A stretch of 64,000 nt of DNA, from the NCBI GenBank assembly GCA_024281995.1, contig JAMWZW010000001.1, positions 62,001-126,000 of the forward strand, in the 5' to 3' direction. The position numbers and the translations under genes are program-made. A model generated the notes under the pieces. It was not told the origin of the DNA. It ran no database searches and worked only from the letters and a program-made list of their open reading frames with translations. This stretch comes from Nitrosomonas sp. (GTDB taxonomy: Bacteria > Pseudomonadota > Gammaproteobacteria > Burkholderiales > Nitrosomonadaceae). How positions within the stretch are numbered: the first letter of the stretch is position 1; each line of letters starts with the position of its first letter. This document shows, in pieces, positions 1 to 7,638 of this stretch.

Positions 1-462
1 ATACCTATTCCAGGAAGTCTTGAAGCAATCGCCCGGCTGACGCATTCCGGTTATCGCGTGGTGATTGCCACCAATCAATCGGGTATCGGACGCGGTTTGA
101 TCGATATGGCGACGTATAATGCGATTAACGACAAAATGTATAAAGCGGTTAATCAAGCGGGCGGACGGATCGATGCCATATTCTTTTGTCCGCATACCAG
201 CGCGGATCAGTGTTCCTGCCGTAAACCGGAAACAGGCATGTTTAATGAAATCATGCAGCGCTATGGTGTCAATTTAAAAAATGTTCCGATTATTGGCGAT
301 TCCTTAAAGGATTTGCAAGCTGCTGCGGTAGTTGATGCAATACCGGTGCTGGTGCTAACCGGAAACGGAAGGGAGACAAGCACAAATACAGAAATTCCGC
401 CCGATACCCAGATTTTTGAAAACCTGGCGGCGGCAGTTGATACTTTGGTCGGAACAGCATGA
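1..462 (+). CDS. gmhB: D-glycero-beta-D-manno-heptose 1,7-bisphosphate 7-phosphatase, 5' truncated by the window edge
   Basis: HAD-superfamily phosphatase of LPS heptose (ADP-heptose) synthesis, cytoplasmic. The reading frame is open from base 1, so the N-terminus with the catalytic DxD lies outside the window. Visible are the HAD threonine motif (ATNQSGIGRG), the GmhB zinc-binding pattern (CPH followed about ten residues on by CSC), the lysine motif CRKPETG and the acidic loop IGDSLKDLQAA. That zinc pattern separates GmhB from histidinol phosphatase. The stop overlaps the start of the downstream acyltransferase gene (ATGA), so the two are probably translated together. Confidence 0.88.
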   Translation: MPIPGSLEAIARLTHSGYRVVIATNQSGIGRGLIDMATYNAINDKMYKAVNQAGGRIDAIFFCPHTSADQCSCRKPETGMFNEIMQRYGVNLKNVPIIGDSLKDLQAAAVVDAIPVLVLTGNGRETSTNTEIPPDTQIFENLAAAVDTLVGTA

Positions 463-1190
463 TATCAGCAATCTTACGTTCGTCGCTGTACATGCTGTTG
501 CAAATATTGATTACTCCGCCGTATGCCCTGTTTACATTGGCGTGCTTTTGGTTATCGCCGCATAACCGATATCGCGTGACTTCCAGTTGGACGTTTATCA
601 TGCTGTTTCTACTGCGTCATGTGTGCGGCATCCGCTATCAACTTACCGGTGCGGAAAATATTCCAAAAACTCCAAGCATAATACTTTCCAAACACCAATC
701 GGCATGGGAAACGCTGGCGTTCCAAGAAATATTTCCACCACAAGTCTGGGTACTGAAAAAAGAGTTACTATGGATTCCATTTTTCGGCTGGGGATTGGCG
801 ATGACCAGTCCGATCGCCATTGACCGGAGTGCGCGCAAAAAAGCGCTGGAACAAATCGTCGAACAAGGCAAAGACCGTTTAAGCCAGGGATTCTGGATCG
901 TGATTTTTCCCGAAGGCACGCGCATACCGCCAGGACAACGCGGCAAATACCGCATTGGCGGCGCTTGGCTGGCAACTCATACCGATACCCTGGTAGTACC
1001 GGTGGCACATAATGCCGGAGAATTATGGGGCAGAAATTCATTCATCAAATATCCTGGCACGATTACGGTTAGCATTGGCAAGCCCATCGACCCCGCCGGC
1101 ATGGAAGCCGGTGAGTTGAACGCGCAAGTGGAAGCATGGATAGAAAATGAGATGCTGCGCATCGGCCAGATCAATCCGCGACAACCTTAA
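459..1190 (+). CDS. plsC: 1-acyl-sn-glycerol-3-phosphate acyltransferase family protein
   Basis: PlsC/LPLAT-type acyltransferase, 243 aa, expected to acylate lysophosphatidate at the inner membrane in phospholipid synthesis. Two N-terminal hydrophobic segments (about residues 7-32 and 44-56) precede the catalytic block. Motif I is H79-QSAW-E84, an HX4E rather than the usual HX4D; motif III is FPEGTR at about 150-155. The start ATG overlaps the gmhB stop. The placement after gmhB, as in several beta-proteobacteria, is consistent with an envelope-lipid role. A paralogue with another acyl acceptor cannot be excluded. Confidence 0.85.
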   Translation: MISAILRSSLYMLLQILITPPYALFTLACFWLSPHNRYRVTSSWTFIMLFLLRHVCGIRYQLTGAENIPKTPSIILSKHQSAWETLAFQEIFPPQVWVLKKELLWIPFFGWGLAMTSPIAIDRSARKKALEQIVEQGKDRLSQGFWIVIFPEGTRIPPGQRGKYRIGGAWLATHTDTLVVPVAHNAGELWGRNSFIKYPGTITVSIGKPIDPAGMEAGELNAQVEAWIENEMLRIGQINPRQP

Positions 1191-1192
1191 TC

Positions 1193-1894
1193 GTGCCGAC
1201 ACAAACCGCCTTGCAAATCGCTAGACTCGGCGACCAAGAAATTACCTACACTCTGACACGCAGCCGGCGCAAATCAATCGGTCTGCAAATCAGCCAGTAC
1301 GGACTGCGCATCAGCGCGCCATTGCATACCCCGCTGCCGTATATCGACAATGTGCTGCAGCAAAAAGCCGGCTGGATCACAAACAAACTCACACAATGGC
1401 AGGAGAAAAAAAGCCTCGTTCCGGTCTGGACGCTTGATGCCGCCTATCCATTGCTTGGCGAACCGTGGCGCATCACGATAAAGCCGACTGGCGAAATCAC
1501 ACTAGCACCGCAACTAGCATTTGCAATCACTCAACCACCCGAAATCGAACTAACGCCACACCGGATCGAAAAATTCGTAATGAATTGGTATCAACAGCAA
1601 GCGATCACCTGCTTCCAGCAGCGCATCGACATTTACGCGTACAAATTAGCAGTGCCTGCCCCGCCCTTCCGCCTTTCCCAAGCCAAAACCCGCTGGGGCA
1701 GTTGCAACAGCCGCGGCATCATCAGCCTCAACTGGCGCCTGATCCAACTGCCGCTGCACTTGGTCGACTACGTCGTCGCGCACGAACTCGCACATTTAAT
1801 CGAAATGAATCACTCGAAAGCGTTTTGGGAAGTGGTGGAGAAGGTTTGTCCTGGTTACCTGATAGCGCGGCAAGAGCTAAAGCAGTATGGTTAA
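1193..1894 (+). CDS. YgjP-like (DUF45) metallopeptidase-family protein
   Basis: A 233-aa protein of the YgjP/WLM-type zinc metallopeptidase family, whose substrate is poorly known. The C-terminal half holds TRWGSC (166-171), the zinc motif HELAH (197-201) and a third histidine in MNHSKAFW (H207), the family's typical ligand arrangement. No signal peptide or membrane segment is visible, so it is probably cytoplasmic. It begins with GTG two bases after the upstream stop, which suggests a gmhB-plsC-ygjP transcription unit. The N-terminal half is less conserved and has no motif I can name. Confidence 0.82.
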   Translation: MPTQTALQIARLGDQEITYTLTRSRRKSIGLQISQYGLRISAPLHTPLPYIDNVLQQKAGWITNKLTQWQEKKSLVPVWTLDAAYPLLGEPWRITIKPTGEITLAPQLAFAITQPPEIELTPHRIEKFVMNWYQQQAITCFQQRIDIYAYKLAVPAPPFRLSQAKTRWGSCNSRGIISLNWRLIQLPLHLVDYVVAHELAHLIEMNHSKAFWEVVEKVCPGYLIARQELKQYG

Positions 1895-2078
1895 TATACG
1901 GTTTAATGGCGCAAACCAAGTCGGGCCTTACAATCGTCCCTTGACTGATGTGCTGCATAATCGATTGGCGAGCGTGTAGTATTTTCACTCCTGAGCAAAC
2001 GGCTCAAAAAAAATGAATTTCGGTCAAAATTAGTTTAAACTGAAAATACCGAGCCAATGTGGAAGGAGCTATAAACTC
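1895..2078. other. Intergenic stretch before the accessory block
   Basis: 184 bp without a gene. It contains a perfect 10-bp palindrome AGTTTAAACT at 2032-2041 and a good ribosome binding site (GGAAGGAG) before the ATG at 2079. No convincing -35/-10 pair was identified. Confidence 0.4.
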
Positions 2079-2849
2079 ATGGAGTTGCAAGATTTGTTTA
2101 AAAATTTAGGTGATTATATTGCCACTGCTGTCGCACTTGGCGCTGCGGCTTATGCTCTCGTTGATGGCAGCAAAGCCATCATGGGGGGAGTTTCGAACTG
2201 CGGATTCGGGTATATCAAAAAAGTAGTGAAAAGATTTTTTCCAAAAGATGCCGAGAAAATCGGGTATATCAAAAATGTAGTGAAAAGATTTTTTCTAAAA
2301 GATGCCGAGAAAAAAGATTCGGACGATCCGCTTCAGTTGAGCGAGGTGCTGGACACGCTGCGTGCCAATTGGTTGAACGGTACCGCTTTGGCTGACCAAA
2401 AAGCTATCGCTAAATCCCTTATCAAACTACGCTTGAATATCGACAACGCACCGGAACTTGCCAAGGCGACCGGGGTGAATAAGGAAAAGCTCGCGGTTAT
2501 CGCCGCAAAGATAGCGTCCGGAGAGACGCTCACCCAAGACGAAAACGACCTGTTTGGCCGCTTTGATCTAATGTTGACCGCCATCCTCGACCAAGGCTAT
2601 CAGCGGGCTGACCAGTCTTATCGAAACAGCGCCAAGGCATGGTCGATTATCGTATCTGTTGTGCTCGCCCTCGTTGGTGCAATGGTTGTCTATAAAGAAT
2701 CCTTATCCCTCGACAAGGAAATCGATTTCAACATCATCGGTGGAGCTATTCTGTTGGGACTAGCGGCCACGCCGATAGCGCCAATCGCCAAGGACCTAAC
2801 CAGTGCTCTTGCGGCGGGGGTAAAGGCTGCGCAAATGCTGCGGAAATAG
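2079..2849 (+). CDS. Membrane protein of unknown function with an internal 18-residue duplication
   Basis: I do not recognise this 256-aa protein. Hydrophobic segments are visible near residues 13-35, 188-206 and 219-240, so it is probably an inner-membrane protein with a large central hydrophilic part. Residues about 44-61 and 62-79 are a tandem 18-residue duplication, cationic and helix-like (core VVKRFF-KDAEK). It starts after a strong GGAAGGAG site and is followed after 10 bp by a DUF900-type hydrolase gene, so the two are very likely one operon. No catalytic motif is visible. A structural or anchoring partner for the hydrolase is only an inference. Confidence 0.7.
   Translation: MELQDLFKNLGDYIATAVALGAAAYALVDGSKAIMGGVSNCGFGYIKKVVKRFFPKDAEKIGYIKNVVKRFFLKDAEKKDSDDPLQLSEVLDTLRANWLNGTALADQKAIAKSLIKLRLNIDNAPELAKATGVNKEKLAVIAAKIASGETLTQDENDLFGRFDLMLTAILDQGYQRADQSYRNSAKAWSIIVSVVLALVGAMVVYKESLSLDKEIDFNIIGGAILLGLAATPIAPIAKDLTSALAAGVKAAQMLRK
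2207..2314 (+). repeat. 54-bp tandem duplication, two copies, in frame
   Basis: Copies at 2207-2260 and 2261-2314 differ at about three positions, including one K-to-N and one P-to-L change in the encoded 18-residue unit. Its length is a multiple of three, so the reading frame is kept. The near identity points to a recent duplication. Confidence 0.9.
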
Positions 2850-2859
2850 GTGAAACAAG

Positions 2860-3738
2860 ATGACATGGTTTCTCGATCTACGCGCGGACAGTGCCTGTGG
2901 AAATCCCGCTCCCGATGTGACAATAAGAAGACAGAGCACCAATGGTTGCTTCGATGTTCGTGATCTACTGGACGATCTGGTCGAGGAAGTGCGTGGGCGG
3001 GATGTGCTATTTGGCACCCACGGTTTCAATGTGAACCGCGAAGAAGGCATCGCTGATTTATCGGCATGGGCGAATCTGCTGGATCTGGGTGATAACACTT
3101 TATTTATCGGGGTGCTTTGGCCCGGTGATTGCCGCTGGGCACCGGTAGTGAATTATCCTTTCGAGGGAGGCGAAGCGATTACAAGTGGTAAATTGCTGGC
3201 TCAATTTCTGAATAAGCATTTCACCGAAGCGGTCAGTTTATCGTTTGCTTCTCATAGTCTGGGTGCCCGGATGGTTCTGGAAACGATCCGCTGGATGAAT
3301 CGTTCGCGCTGGATGAATCGTTCGGTGAGACAGCTGATTATGATGGCCGGGGCGATAGATGACAATTGCTTGATTGAAGAGTATAGCGATATAGCGGAGA
3401 AGGTAAATGAAATCTCCGTGCTGGCTTCCCGCAAGGATTATGCTCTGAAGCTCGCCTTCCCCGTTGGCAACTTTCTGGCTGGAATCATCACCAGAGGACA
3501 TCCCTACTGGCAGGGTGCCTTGGGTCAGGATGGGCCGGACAGTCCTTATCCCGAAAATGTTCGCTCCGGCTGGCAAATACCAGACAAATGGGATTACGGC
3601 CACGGTGATTATCTCGGCGGAACTCCGCCTGCTCTCACTCCTCCTGTATACGTGCCAGAGCCAAATAGTCCAGAACCTAGCTCATATCACGCTTGGTCGG
3701 CGGGGTTCGTCTCCACCCGTTTCCGGGGAATACGGTAG
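2860..3738 (+). CDS. Alpha/beta hydrolase, DUF900-like
   Basis: A 292-aa alpha/beta-hydrolase-like protein without signal peptide. Evidence is an oxyanion-type strand and turn (FGTHGFNVN, about 50-58), a nucleophile elbow FASHSLGARM (about 127-136) resembling the HSLG elbow of DUF900/COG4782 proteins, and a C-terminal histidine candidate in DYGHGDYLGG. The elbow reads S-H-S-L-G, so the first glycine of GXSXG is replaced by serine. The C-terminus is proline-rich. Start ATG follows AGGTGA by a suitable gap, and the gene lies 10 bp after the membrane-protein gene. The substrate is unknown; lipase/esterase activity is a family-level guess. Confidence 0.68.
   Translation: MTWFLDLRADSACGNPAPDVTIRRQSTNGCFDVRDLLDDLVEEVRGRDVLFGTHGFNVNREEGIADLSAWANLLDLGDNTLFIGVLWPGDCRWAPVVNYPFEGGEAITSGKLLAQFLNKHFTEAVSLSFASHSLGARMVLETIRWMNRSRWMNRSVRQLIMMAGAIDDNCLIEEYSDIAEKVNEISVLASRKDYALKLAFPVGNFLAGIITRGHPYWQGALGQDGPDSPYPENVRSGWQIPDKWDYGHGDYLGGTPPALTPPVYVPEPNSPEPSSYHAWSAGFVSTRFRGIR
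3289..3324 (+). repeat. 18-bp perfect tandem duplication inside the hydrolase gene
   Basis: Two identical 18-bp units (3289-3306 and 3307-3324) encode RWMNRS twice, just after the nucleophile elbow. The frame is preserved. This is the second recent in-frame duplication in this two-gene unit. Confidence 0.92.
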
Positions 3739-3754
3739 GTTGGAACGACGATAG

Positions 3755-3797
3755 GAATCCCAATATCATCCTGTCTGTCGCGTAAATGTTGGGATTC
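3755..3797. repeat. Inverted repeat after the hydrolase gene
   Basis: Arms GAATCCCAA (3755-3763) and TTGGGATTC (3789-3797) are perfectly complementary with a 25-base loop. There is no T-run, so this is at best a weak or Rho-dependent end signal. It could also be a remnant of a mobile element end. Confidence 0.4.
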
Positions 3798-3892
3798 GCT
3801 GATATCCACCTCAATTTATCGGACTTTAATCGTATGCGTCCAACGCGACCATCTAGATTTTTTGAATTTGAGTGCTTCGATAAATTCAGTTG

Positions 3893-4102
3893 CTAATGAC
3901 AACGACTGTAAAACCCATTGCCTTTGTTATCCAACGACTCACTCAGAAATACTGCTCGCTCCGATTCCATCAGACTTTCAAATACCTGACAGAGTATCGT
4001 TTGTACATCCAGTCTTTGTCCTTGATGCAAATTCTTTATCGTTTCATCTAAAAATTCTTGGTATGCTTGCTTTATAGGCATGTTCGATCCTTTGCGTTTC
4101 AA
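3893..4102 (-). pseudogene. N-terminal fragment of a transposase, probably IS256/mutator family
   Basis: A 69-codon reverse-strand frame, with an internal ATG giving a product beginning MPIKQAYQEF. It has the look of the N-terminal region of mutator-type transposases: a helical start, a segment like LMESERAVFL, then NKGNGFYSR, which in the family leads into the catalytic region. It stops immediately afterwards and no continuation was found in the three reverse frames. It is therefore a truncated relic. The family is assigned from motif resemblance only. Confidence 0.5.
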
Positions 4103-4412
4103 TTACGCGATTTCTTATCAAAATCAGATCCTACATGTCTACTCCAGACACAATTAAATTTACACTACCACTACCCGCCGGAATGGCAGAGTACGGATTT
4201 GGGCGCGAGACCAGTTTGGCTACCGCCGCAATACGCCTCAGCGCAACTATGGAGCATTTTTCTCGCAAGTGGGTGCCTCTTCTCTTTCAGTATCAATCAT
4301 ATCGGTGAGTTTGACAGTCAACCTAACTTTCCGTACATTTCTTTTGAAATGGAGGTATTTATATCCTTACATGTATCGATCAGACCGGTCAGCGGAAAGG
4401 AGAGGCACTACC
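4103..4412. other. 310-bp stretch without a recognisable gene
   Basis: Between the transposase fragment and the lipoprotein gene. Reading frames crossing it have no recognisable domain. A GGAAAGGAGAGG ribosome binding site at its end serves the ATG at 4413. No clear promoter was found. Confidence 0.4.
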
Positions 4413-5498
4413 ATGATGCTTATTACCTACTTCAGATTAAAGTTCCAATTTCTTTTTCTGTGCTTTACGCTTGCTTTGCTGGCGTCGTGCGCGAGAAATG
4501 ACCCAGCCGATGATAGCTTCTCACTCGTGCGTTTGACTCCGGAACAACGGCAGGCCGACCTTGACGCGATGCTGGAAGAGATTACATTCCACGAAACGCA
4601 GCGAGGCGATTTTTTCGAAATGACAACGGAGGTTGGCGGGGATGCACCCGCGGCTTGCCGCCCCGAGTTTGTCGCGCAGCGATGGAATCCGGGGCAATAC
4701 CAAGCGAATCAATTCGTTCCTTCTACGGAAGAATGCGGACGCAACCAGCCGCCTAATAATCTCAAGCAACGGGAATCTGTTCCGATCTTTTGGTTGAATC
4801 TGAGTACCAGGCGAAACAATGCGCAAGGTAATACGATCGGTTGGAGCGACGATATCGCGCGCGATAAAATGCAGCAAGCTACCCGCTGGTTTGCTACCTA
4901 TTGTATTGATCTCGATGTCAAGAAAGTAGCGGTACCGGTAAACCGGTTTAACCGGATGCGAGCGGCAATGGCGGCTGCTATCGAAGGCAGACCTTTTCAA
5001 GGGAATACCGTGACCGTGGAGAGTGTTTCGGATTCGCTCAATCATCAGCTGTACGAGCGAGAATTGCGCAAGCCACGCAAATATTTACTGGTATTATTCA
5101 CCGATGCTTTTCAAGACGTCCGCTTTGGCGATCCGGATTCGCGCGTCAATCGTGTGGCAGGAAATTTTGAAGGCATTCCCGTGATATTGGTTCCCGATCC
5201 GCCGGATTCGGACTCAGTAAATATTGTCACGCATGAACTGATTCATGGTCTTGGCAAGGTACTCGCCGGTCAACACAGTTTTGCTTATCTGCAAGATTTA
5301 CCTCAGTTTGGCAATCCGACCCCTGAGCGAATTTCTACGAGCCGTAAAGCAACTTGGGACGAAGGTGGCTGTGCATTCGACATGGGTAATGCAGGGCGCA
5401 GCGATCAGGATTCCCCACTGCGAAAACCCGATAGCGACAAAATGGATTGGGCGAGCTTCTGGCAGTTTGATTTCAACGGCAACACGAAACCAAAATAG
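4413..5498 (+). CDS. Predicted lipoprotein with an HEXXH zinc-peptidase-like motif
   Basis: A 361-aa predicted lipoprotein. The signal peptide ends in the lipobox LLASC, with Cys26 as lipidated residue; this and the strong purine-rich site just upstream choose the ATG at 4413 over starts further upstream. The body is soluble and carries HELIHGLG at 274-281. The metzincin pattern would need a third His/Asp at position 284, which is Leu here; the nearest histidine is H288. Four or more cysteines in the mature part may form disulfides. I do not recognise the family. A periplasmic or outer-membrane zincin is an inference from the motif and lipobox. Confidence 0.65.
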   Translation: MMLITYFRLKFQFLFLCFTLALLASCARNDPADDSFSLVRLTPEQRQADLDAMLEEITFHETQRGDFFEMTTEVGGDAPAACRPEFVAQRWNPGQYQANQFVPSTEECGRNQPPNNLKQRESVPIFWLNLSTRRNNAQGNTIGWSDDIARDKMQQATRWFATYCIDLDVKKVAVPVNRFNRMRAAMAAAIEGRPFQGNTVTVESVSDSLNHQLYERELRKPRKYLLVLFTDAFQDVRFGDPDSRVNRVAGNFEGIPVILVPDPPDSDSVNIVTHELIHGLGKVLAGQHSFAYLQDLPQFGNPTPERISTSRKATWDEGGCAFDMGNAGRSDQDSPLRKPDSDKMDWASFWQFDFNGNTKPK

Positions 5499-5642
5499 TA
5501 TTATGCAGAATAAGTTTTGGTCTTGTAACCTTTTATTTCTCGATACATTTTCGCGATTAGGATTGAGTGGTTCTTATGTCGTTTCCAATACGTAAAGGAG
5601 CCTGAAATTTTGCAAGTTGCGTTATAACCTTACAGGACAATT

Positions 5643-6014
5643 ATGAGCGTTAAATCGAAAATGAAGGTCTACTACAATTCAGCTTGCCCTGTTTGCAAAG
5701 CTGGAATTGAAATGCAGATGCGGGAAGACAGCGTTTGTGAGATGCAATGGAACGATGTTCATGAAGATAATCAATTGGTAGCGGAAGTTGGCGCGGGATT
5801 AGCGTTTGTCAGGGAGCGCTTGCATGTGATCGATGAAAATGGCGATTTACAGATTGGATTTGATGCTTTTCTGGCTATTTGGCGCAATTCTCCAAAAGAA
5901 AATTGGAAATACAAAGTGTTTGGTCTGCCGGTTTTGAGACATCTGTGCTGTTTTATCTATAACCTGTTTGCGATGGCGCTTTATCGATGGAATAAGTGGA
6001 AAAAGCATTGGTAG
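5643..6014 (+). CDS. DCC1-like thiol-disulfide oxidoreductase family protein (DUF393)
   Basis: A 123-aa DUF393/DCC-family protein. Its N-terminal strand reads VYYNSACPVCKAG, with the CxxC pair at residues 17-20 (family consensus YDGxCxxC). A basic, hydrophobic C-terminal segment (about 95-115) may lie on the membrane. Members are thioredoxin-fold proteins presumed to act in redox reactions; no substrate is established. It appears monocistronic. The start ATG is supported by length and by the motif's normal position close to the N-terminus. Confidence 0.8.
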   Translation: MSVKSKMKVYYNSACPVCKAGIEMQMREDSVCEMQWNDVHEDNQLVAEVGAGLAFVRERLHVIDENGDLQIGFDAFLAIWRNSPKENWKYKVFGLPVLRHLCCFIYNLFAMALYRWNKWKKHW

Positions 6015-6207
6015 AACAATAAAGTAAGTGCAATGAGATTTCATGAAATTAATTGTTTTCTACTTCTGTGTACGGTCTAGCATTGCGCGTTAATATTTTT
6101 CTGGTTTGTATCGTCACATAGGAGTGCGGTATTTGTGATTTACTCAGTTTCATTCCCAGGAATGATATGATTTAACCCATGCATTGAATATATCGTTGGA
6201 GGAAATC

Positions 6208-6852
6208 ATGCGTAATTCGGAGCCCGAATCCGGGTTTAATTTTAATTTGATCATGCCAGCCGCATTATTGCTGGTATTGTTGATTGTACCTTTTTCAATC
6301 AATTCTTTTATGCATTTCATGTCGGGTAAACGGCAGTTTAATCCGGTGATTATGAAATTGCCGGTAGATAGCACTGCCATTACAATTCCATTATCAGTCA
6401 AACAATACGAGAGTTTTGATGTGGCCTTAAATCTCGAAACGAAACAGTTGGCCAAGTTTTTAAATGAGATTGTTGCGACGGCTTCAGCAGGTACTTCAAT
6501 TCAAGGGATTTCCGGTATGGTGTCGCCGGATATGAAGGCAGAAGTCGCTGGTGAGGACTTTGAAGTCAATTCCAGCGGTCCACAGGATCCGATTTCCGGC
6601 TATGGAGGTACGGCAAACTGGCGTTGGCGTGTTACGCCAGAATCATCAGGAGAGCAGGTGTTAAAATTTCAATTGCATTTATTGACGCAAAATGATGTGC
6701 AAGTAGATACTAAAATTCTTAGTCTCGCAGAGGCGAATTTTTCAGTGCAGGCCAATCCCATCGAATGGATGAAACGCAATGTATTGTGGATTGCATTGCT
6801 CCTGTTGCTACTTGTTGGTGTGTTTGGGTTGCGCCGGCGTTATGCACGATGA
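6208..6852 (+). CDS. Membrane protein of unknown function with a large non-cytoplasmic domain
   Basis: A 214-aa protein I cannot assign. There is one N-terminal TM segment (about residues 13-32) and one C-terminal TM segment (about 190-207) followed by the arginine-rich tail RRRYAR. The intervening ~155 residues look beta-rich (pattern NWRWRVTPESSGEQVLKF) and probably lie in the periplasm. The ATG at 6208 is preferred over the upstream TTG at 6184 because GGAGG lies six bases before it. The tail resembles the basic stop of sortase or rhombosortase substrates only superficially, with no LPXTG-like motif. No neighbour clarifies its job. Confidence 0.62.
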   Translation: MRNSEPESGFNFNLIMPAALLLVLLIVPFSINSFMHFMSGKRQFNPVIMKLPVDSTAITIPLSVKQYESFDVALNLETKQLAKFLNEIVATASAGTSIQGISGMVSPDMKAEVAGEDFEVNSSGPQDPISGYGGTANWRWRVTPESSGEQVLKFQLHLLTQNDVQVDTKILSLAEANFSVQANPIEWMKRNVLWIALLLLLLVGVFGLRRRYAR

Positions 6853-6888
6853 TAGATGCGATGATTTTTTGGTGACTTTGTATTGCCG

Positions 6889-6916
6889 CTTGAAAAAAAA
6901 CGAATGATCCTTATAT
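6889..6916 (+). promoter_or_regulatory. Sigma-32-type heat shock promoter for hsp20
   Basis: CTTGAA at 6889-6894 is followed after 14 bases by CCTTATAT at 6909-6916, close to the sigma-32 consensus CTTGAA-N(11-16)-CCCCATNT. It lies about 135 bp before the hsp20 start, in the correct orientation. Assigned by consensus only. Confidence 0.6.
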
Positions 6917-7021
6917 CGGTTACTGAAAGTTTGTTTCTTGTAACCGTAAAAAAACGCCACATCGGGAATAATGCAGTGACAGATTGAATGAGGCGTTGAT
7001 GTTGTATAAATATGCGATGTA

Positions 7022-7043
7022 CTTTTTTAATCGATAAGGAGAG
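7022..7043 (+). promoter_or_regulatory. Possible fourU-like RNA thermometer covering the hsp20 ribosome binding site
   Basis: CTTTTTT (7022-7028) can pair with AGGAGAG (7037-7043), the Shine-Dalgarno region of hsp20, using A-U, G-U and one G-C pair around an 8-base loop. This is the layout of fourU thermometers that open on heating. It is inferred from pairing alone. Confidence 0.4.
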
Positions 7044-7050
7044 ATATATT

Positions 7051-7476
7051 ATGGCCATTACACGTTATGAACCCTGGGGCTTGTTGAGTCAACTGCAAAG
7101 AGAATTGGAGCGGGGTGCTGCAGAAGGGTCTACTGCCACAGCGGAATGGGCGCCTGCCGTTGATATCAAAGAGGAAGCCGATAAGTTTGTCATTCATGCG
7201 GATATTCCTGGGGTTAAACCCGAGGAAATTGATATCAGTATGGAAGATGGCGTATTAACTATTAAAGGTGAGAAAAAAACAGAAGCTAAAACTGAAAAAG
7301 AAGGCTATAAACGGGTGGAACGCACTTATGGGTCTTTTTATAGACGTTTCAGCTTACCCGATACTGCCAATGCCGATGCAATATCTGCGGCCTCTAAACA
7401 TGGGGTGCTTGAAGTTGTGATACCGAAGCGTGAAGCTGTGCAACCGAAGAAAATTAATGTGACAGCGGCGGAATAA
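7051..7476 (+). CDS. Small heat shock protein, Hsp20/alpha-crystallin family
   Basis: A 141-aa ATP-independent holdase of the Hsp20 family, cytoplasmic. After a variable N-terminus (~40 aa) comes the alpha-crystallin domain, with PAVDIKEEADKFVIHADIPG, a GVLTIKGEKK strand and the closing HGVLEVVIPK. The C-terminal KINV resembles the I/V-x-I/V oligomerisation motif. The ATG at 7051 follows AAGGAGAG; an upstream in-frame start at 7012 has no good site and would add residues unlike the family. Heat control is suggested by the sigma-32-type promoter and the leader pairing upstream. Confidence 0.93.
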   Translation: MAITRYEPWGLLSQLQRELERGAAEGSTATAEWAPAVDIKEEADKFVIHADIPGVKPEEIDISMEDGVLTIKGEKKTEAKTEKEGYKRVERTYGSFYRRFSLPDTANADAISAASKHGVLEVVIPKREAVQPKKINVTAAE

Positions 7477-7504
7477 TTCCTTCGGTTTTTTACAAAGAGC
7501 GCAT

Positions 7505-7529
7505 AAATGGAGCCTGCGGGCTCCATTTT
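7505..7529 (+). terminator. Rho-independent terminator after hsp20
   Basis: A 10-bp perfect stem (7505-7514 with 7519-7528), tetraloop TGCG and a T-run. It isolates hsp20 from uup. Confidence 0.8.
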
Positions 7530-7638
7530 GTCATGAAAGGAAGATTGTTTTTGCCAAGCTGCTTAAAGCATGACAGAATTGTCCTTCTTGAATTTTGTTA
7601 GTTGTATTTGCCTGAATTATCCCTGCCGAACTTCACTG

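Noticed and set aside
638-1041. Reverse-strand frames inside the acyltransferase gene
   Set aside because: No family resemblance; they mirror a well-supported forward gene.
4058-4501. A 147-codon forward frame before the lipoprotein gene
   Set aside because: No start context or recognisable domain; it overlaps the lipoprotein's signal-peptide region in another frame.
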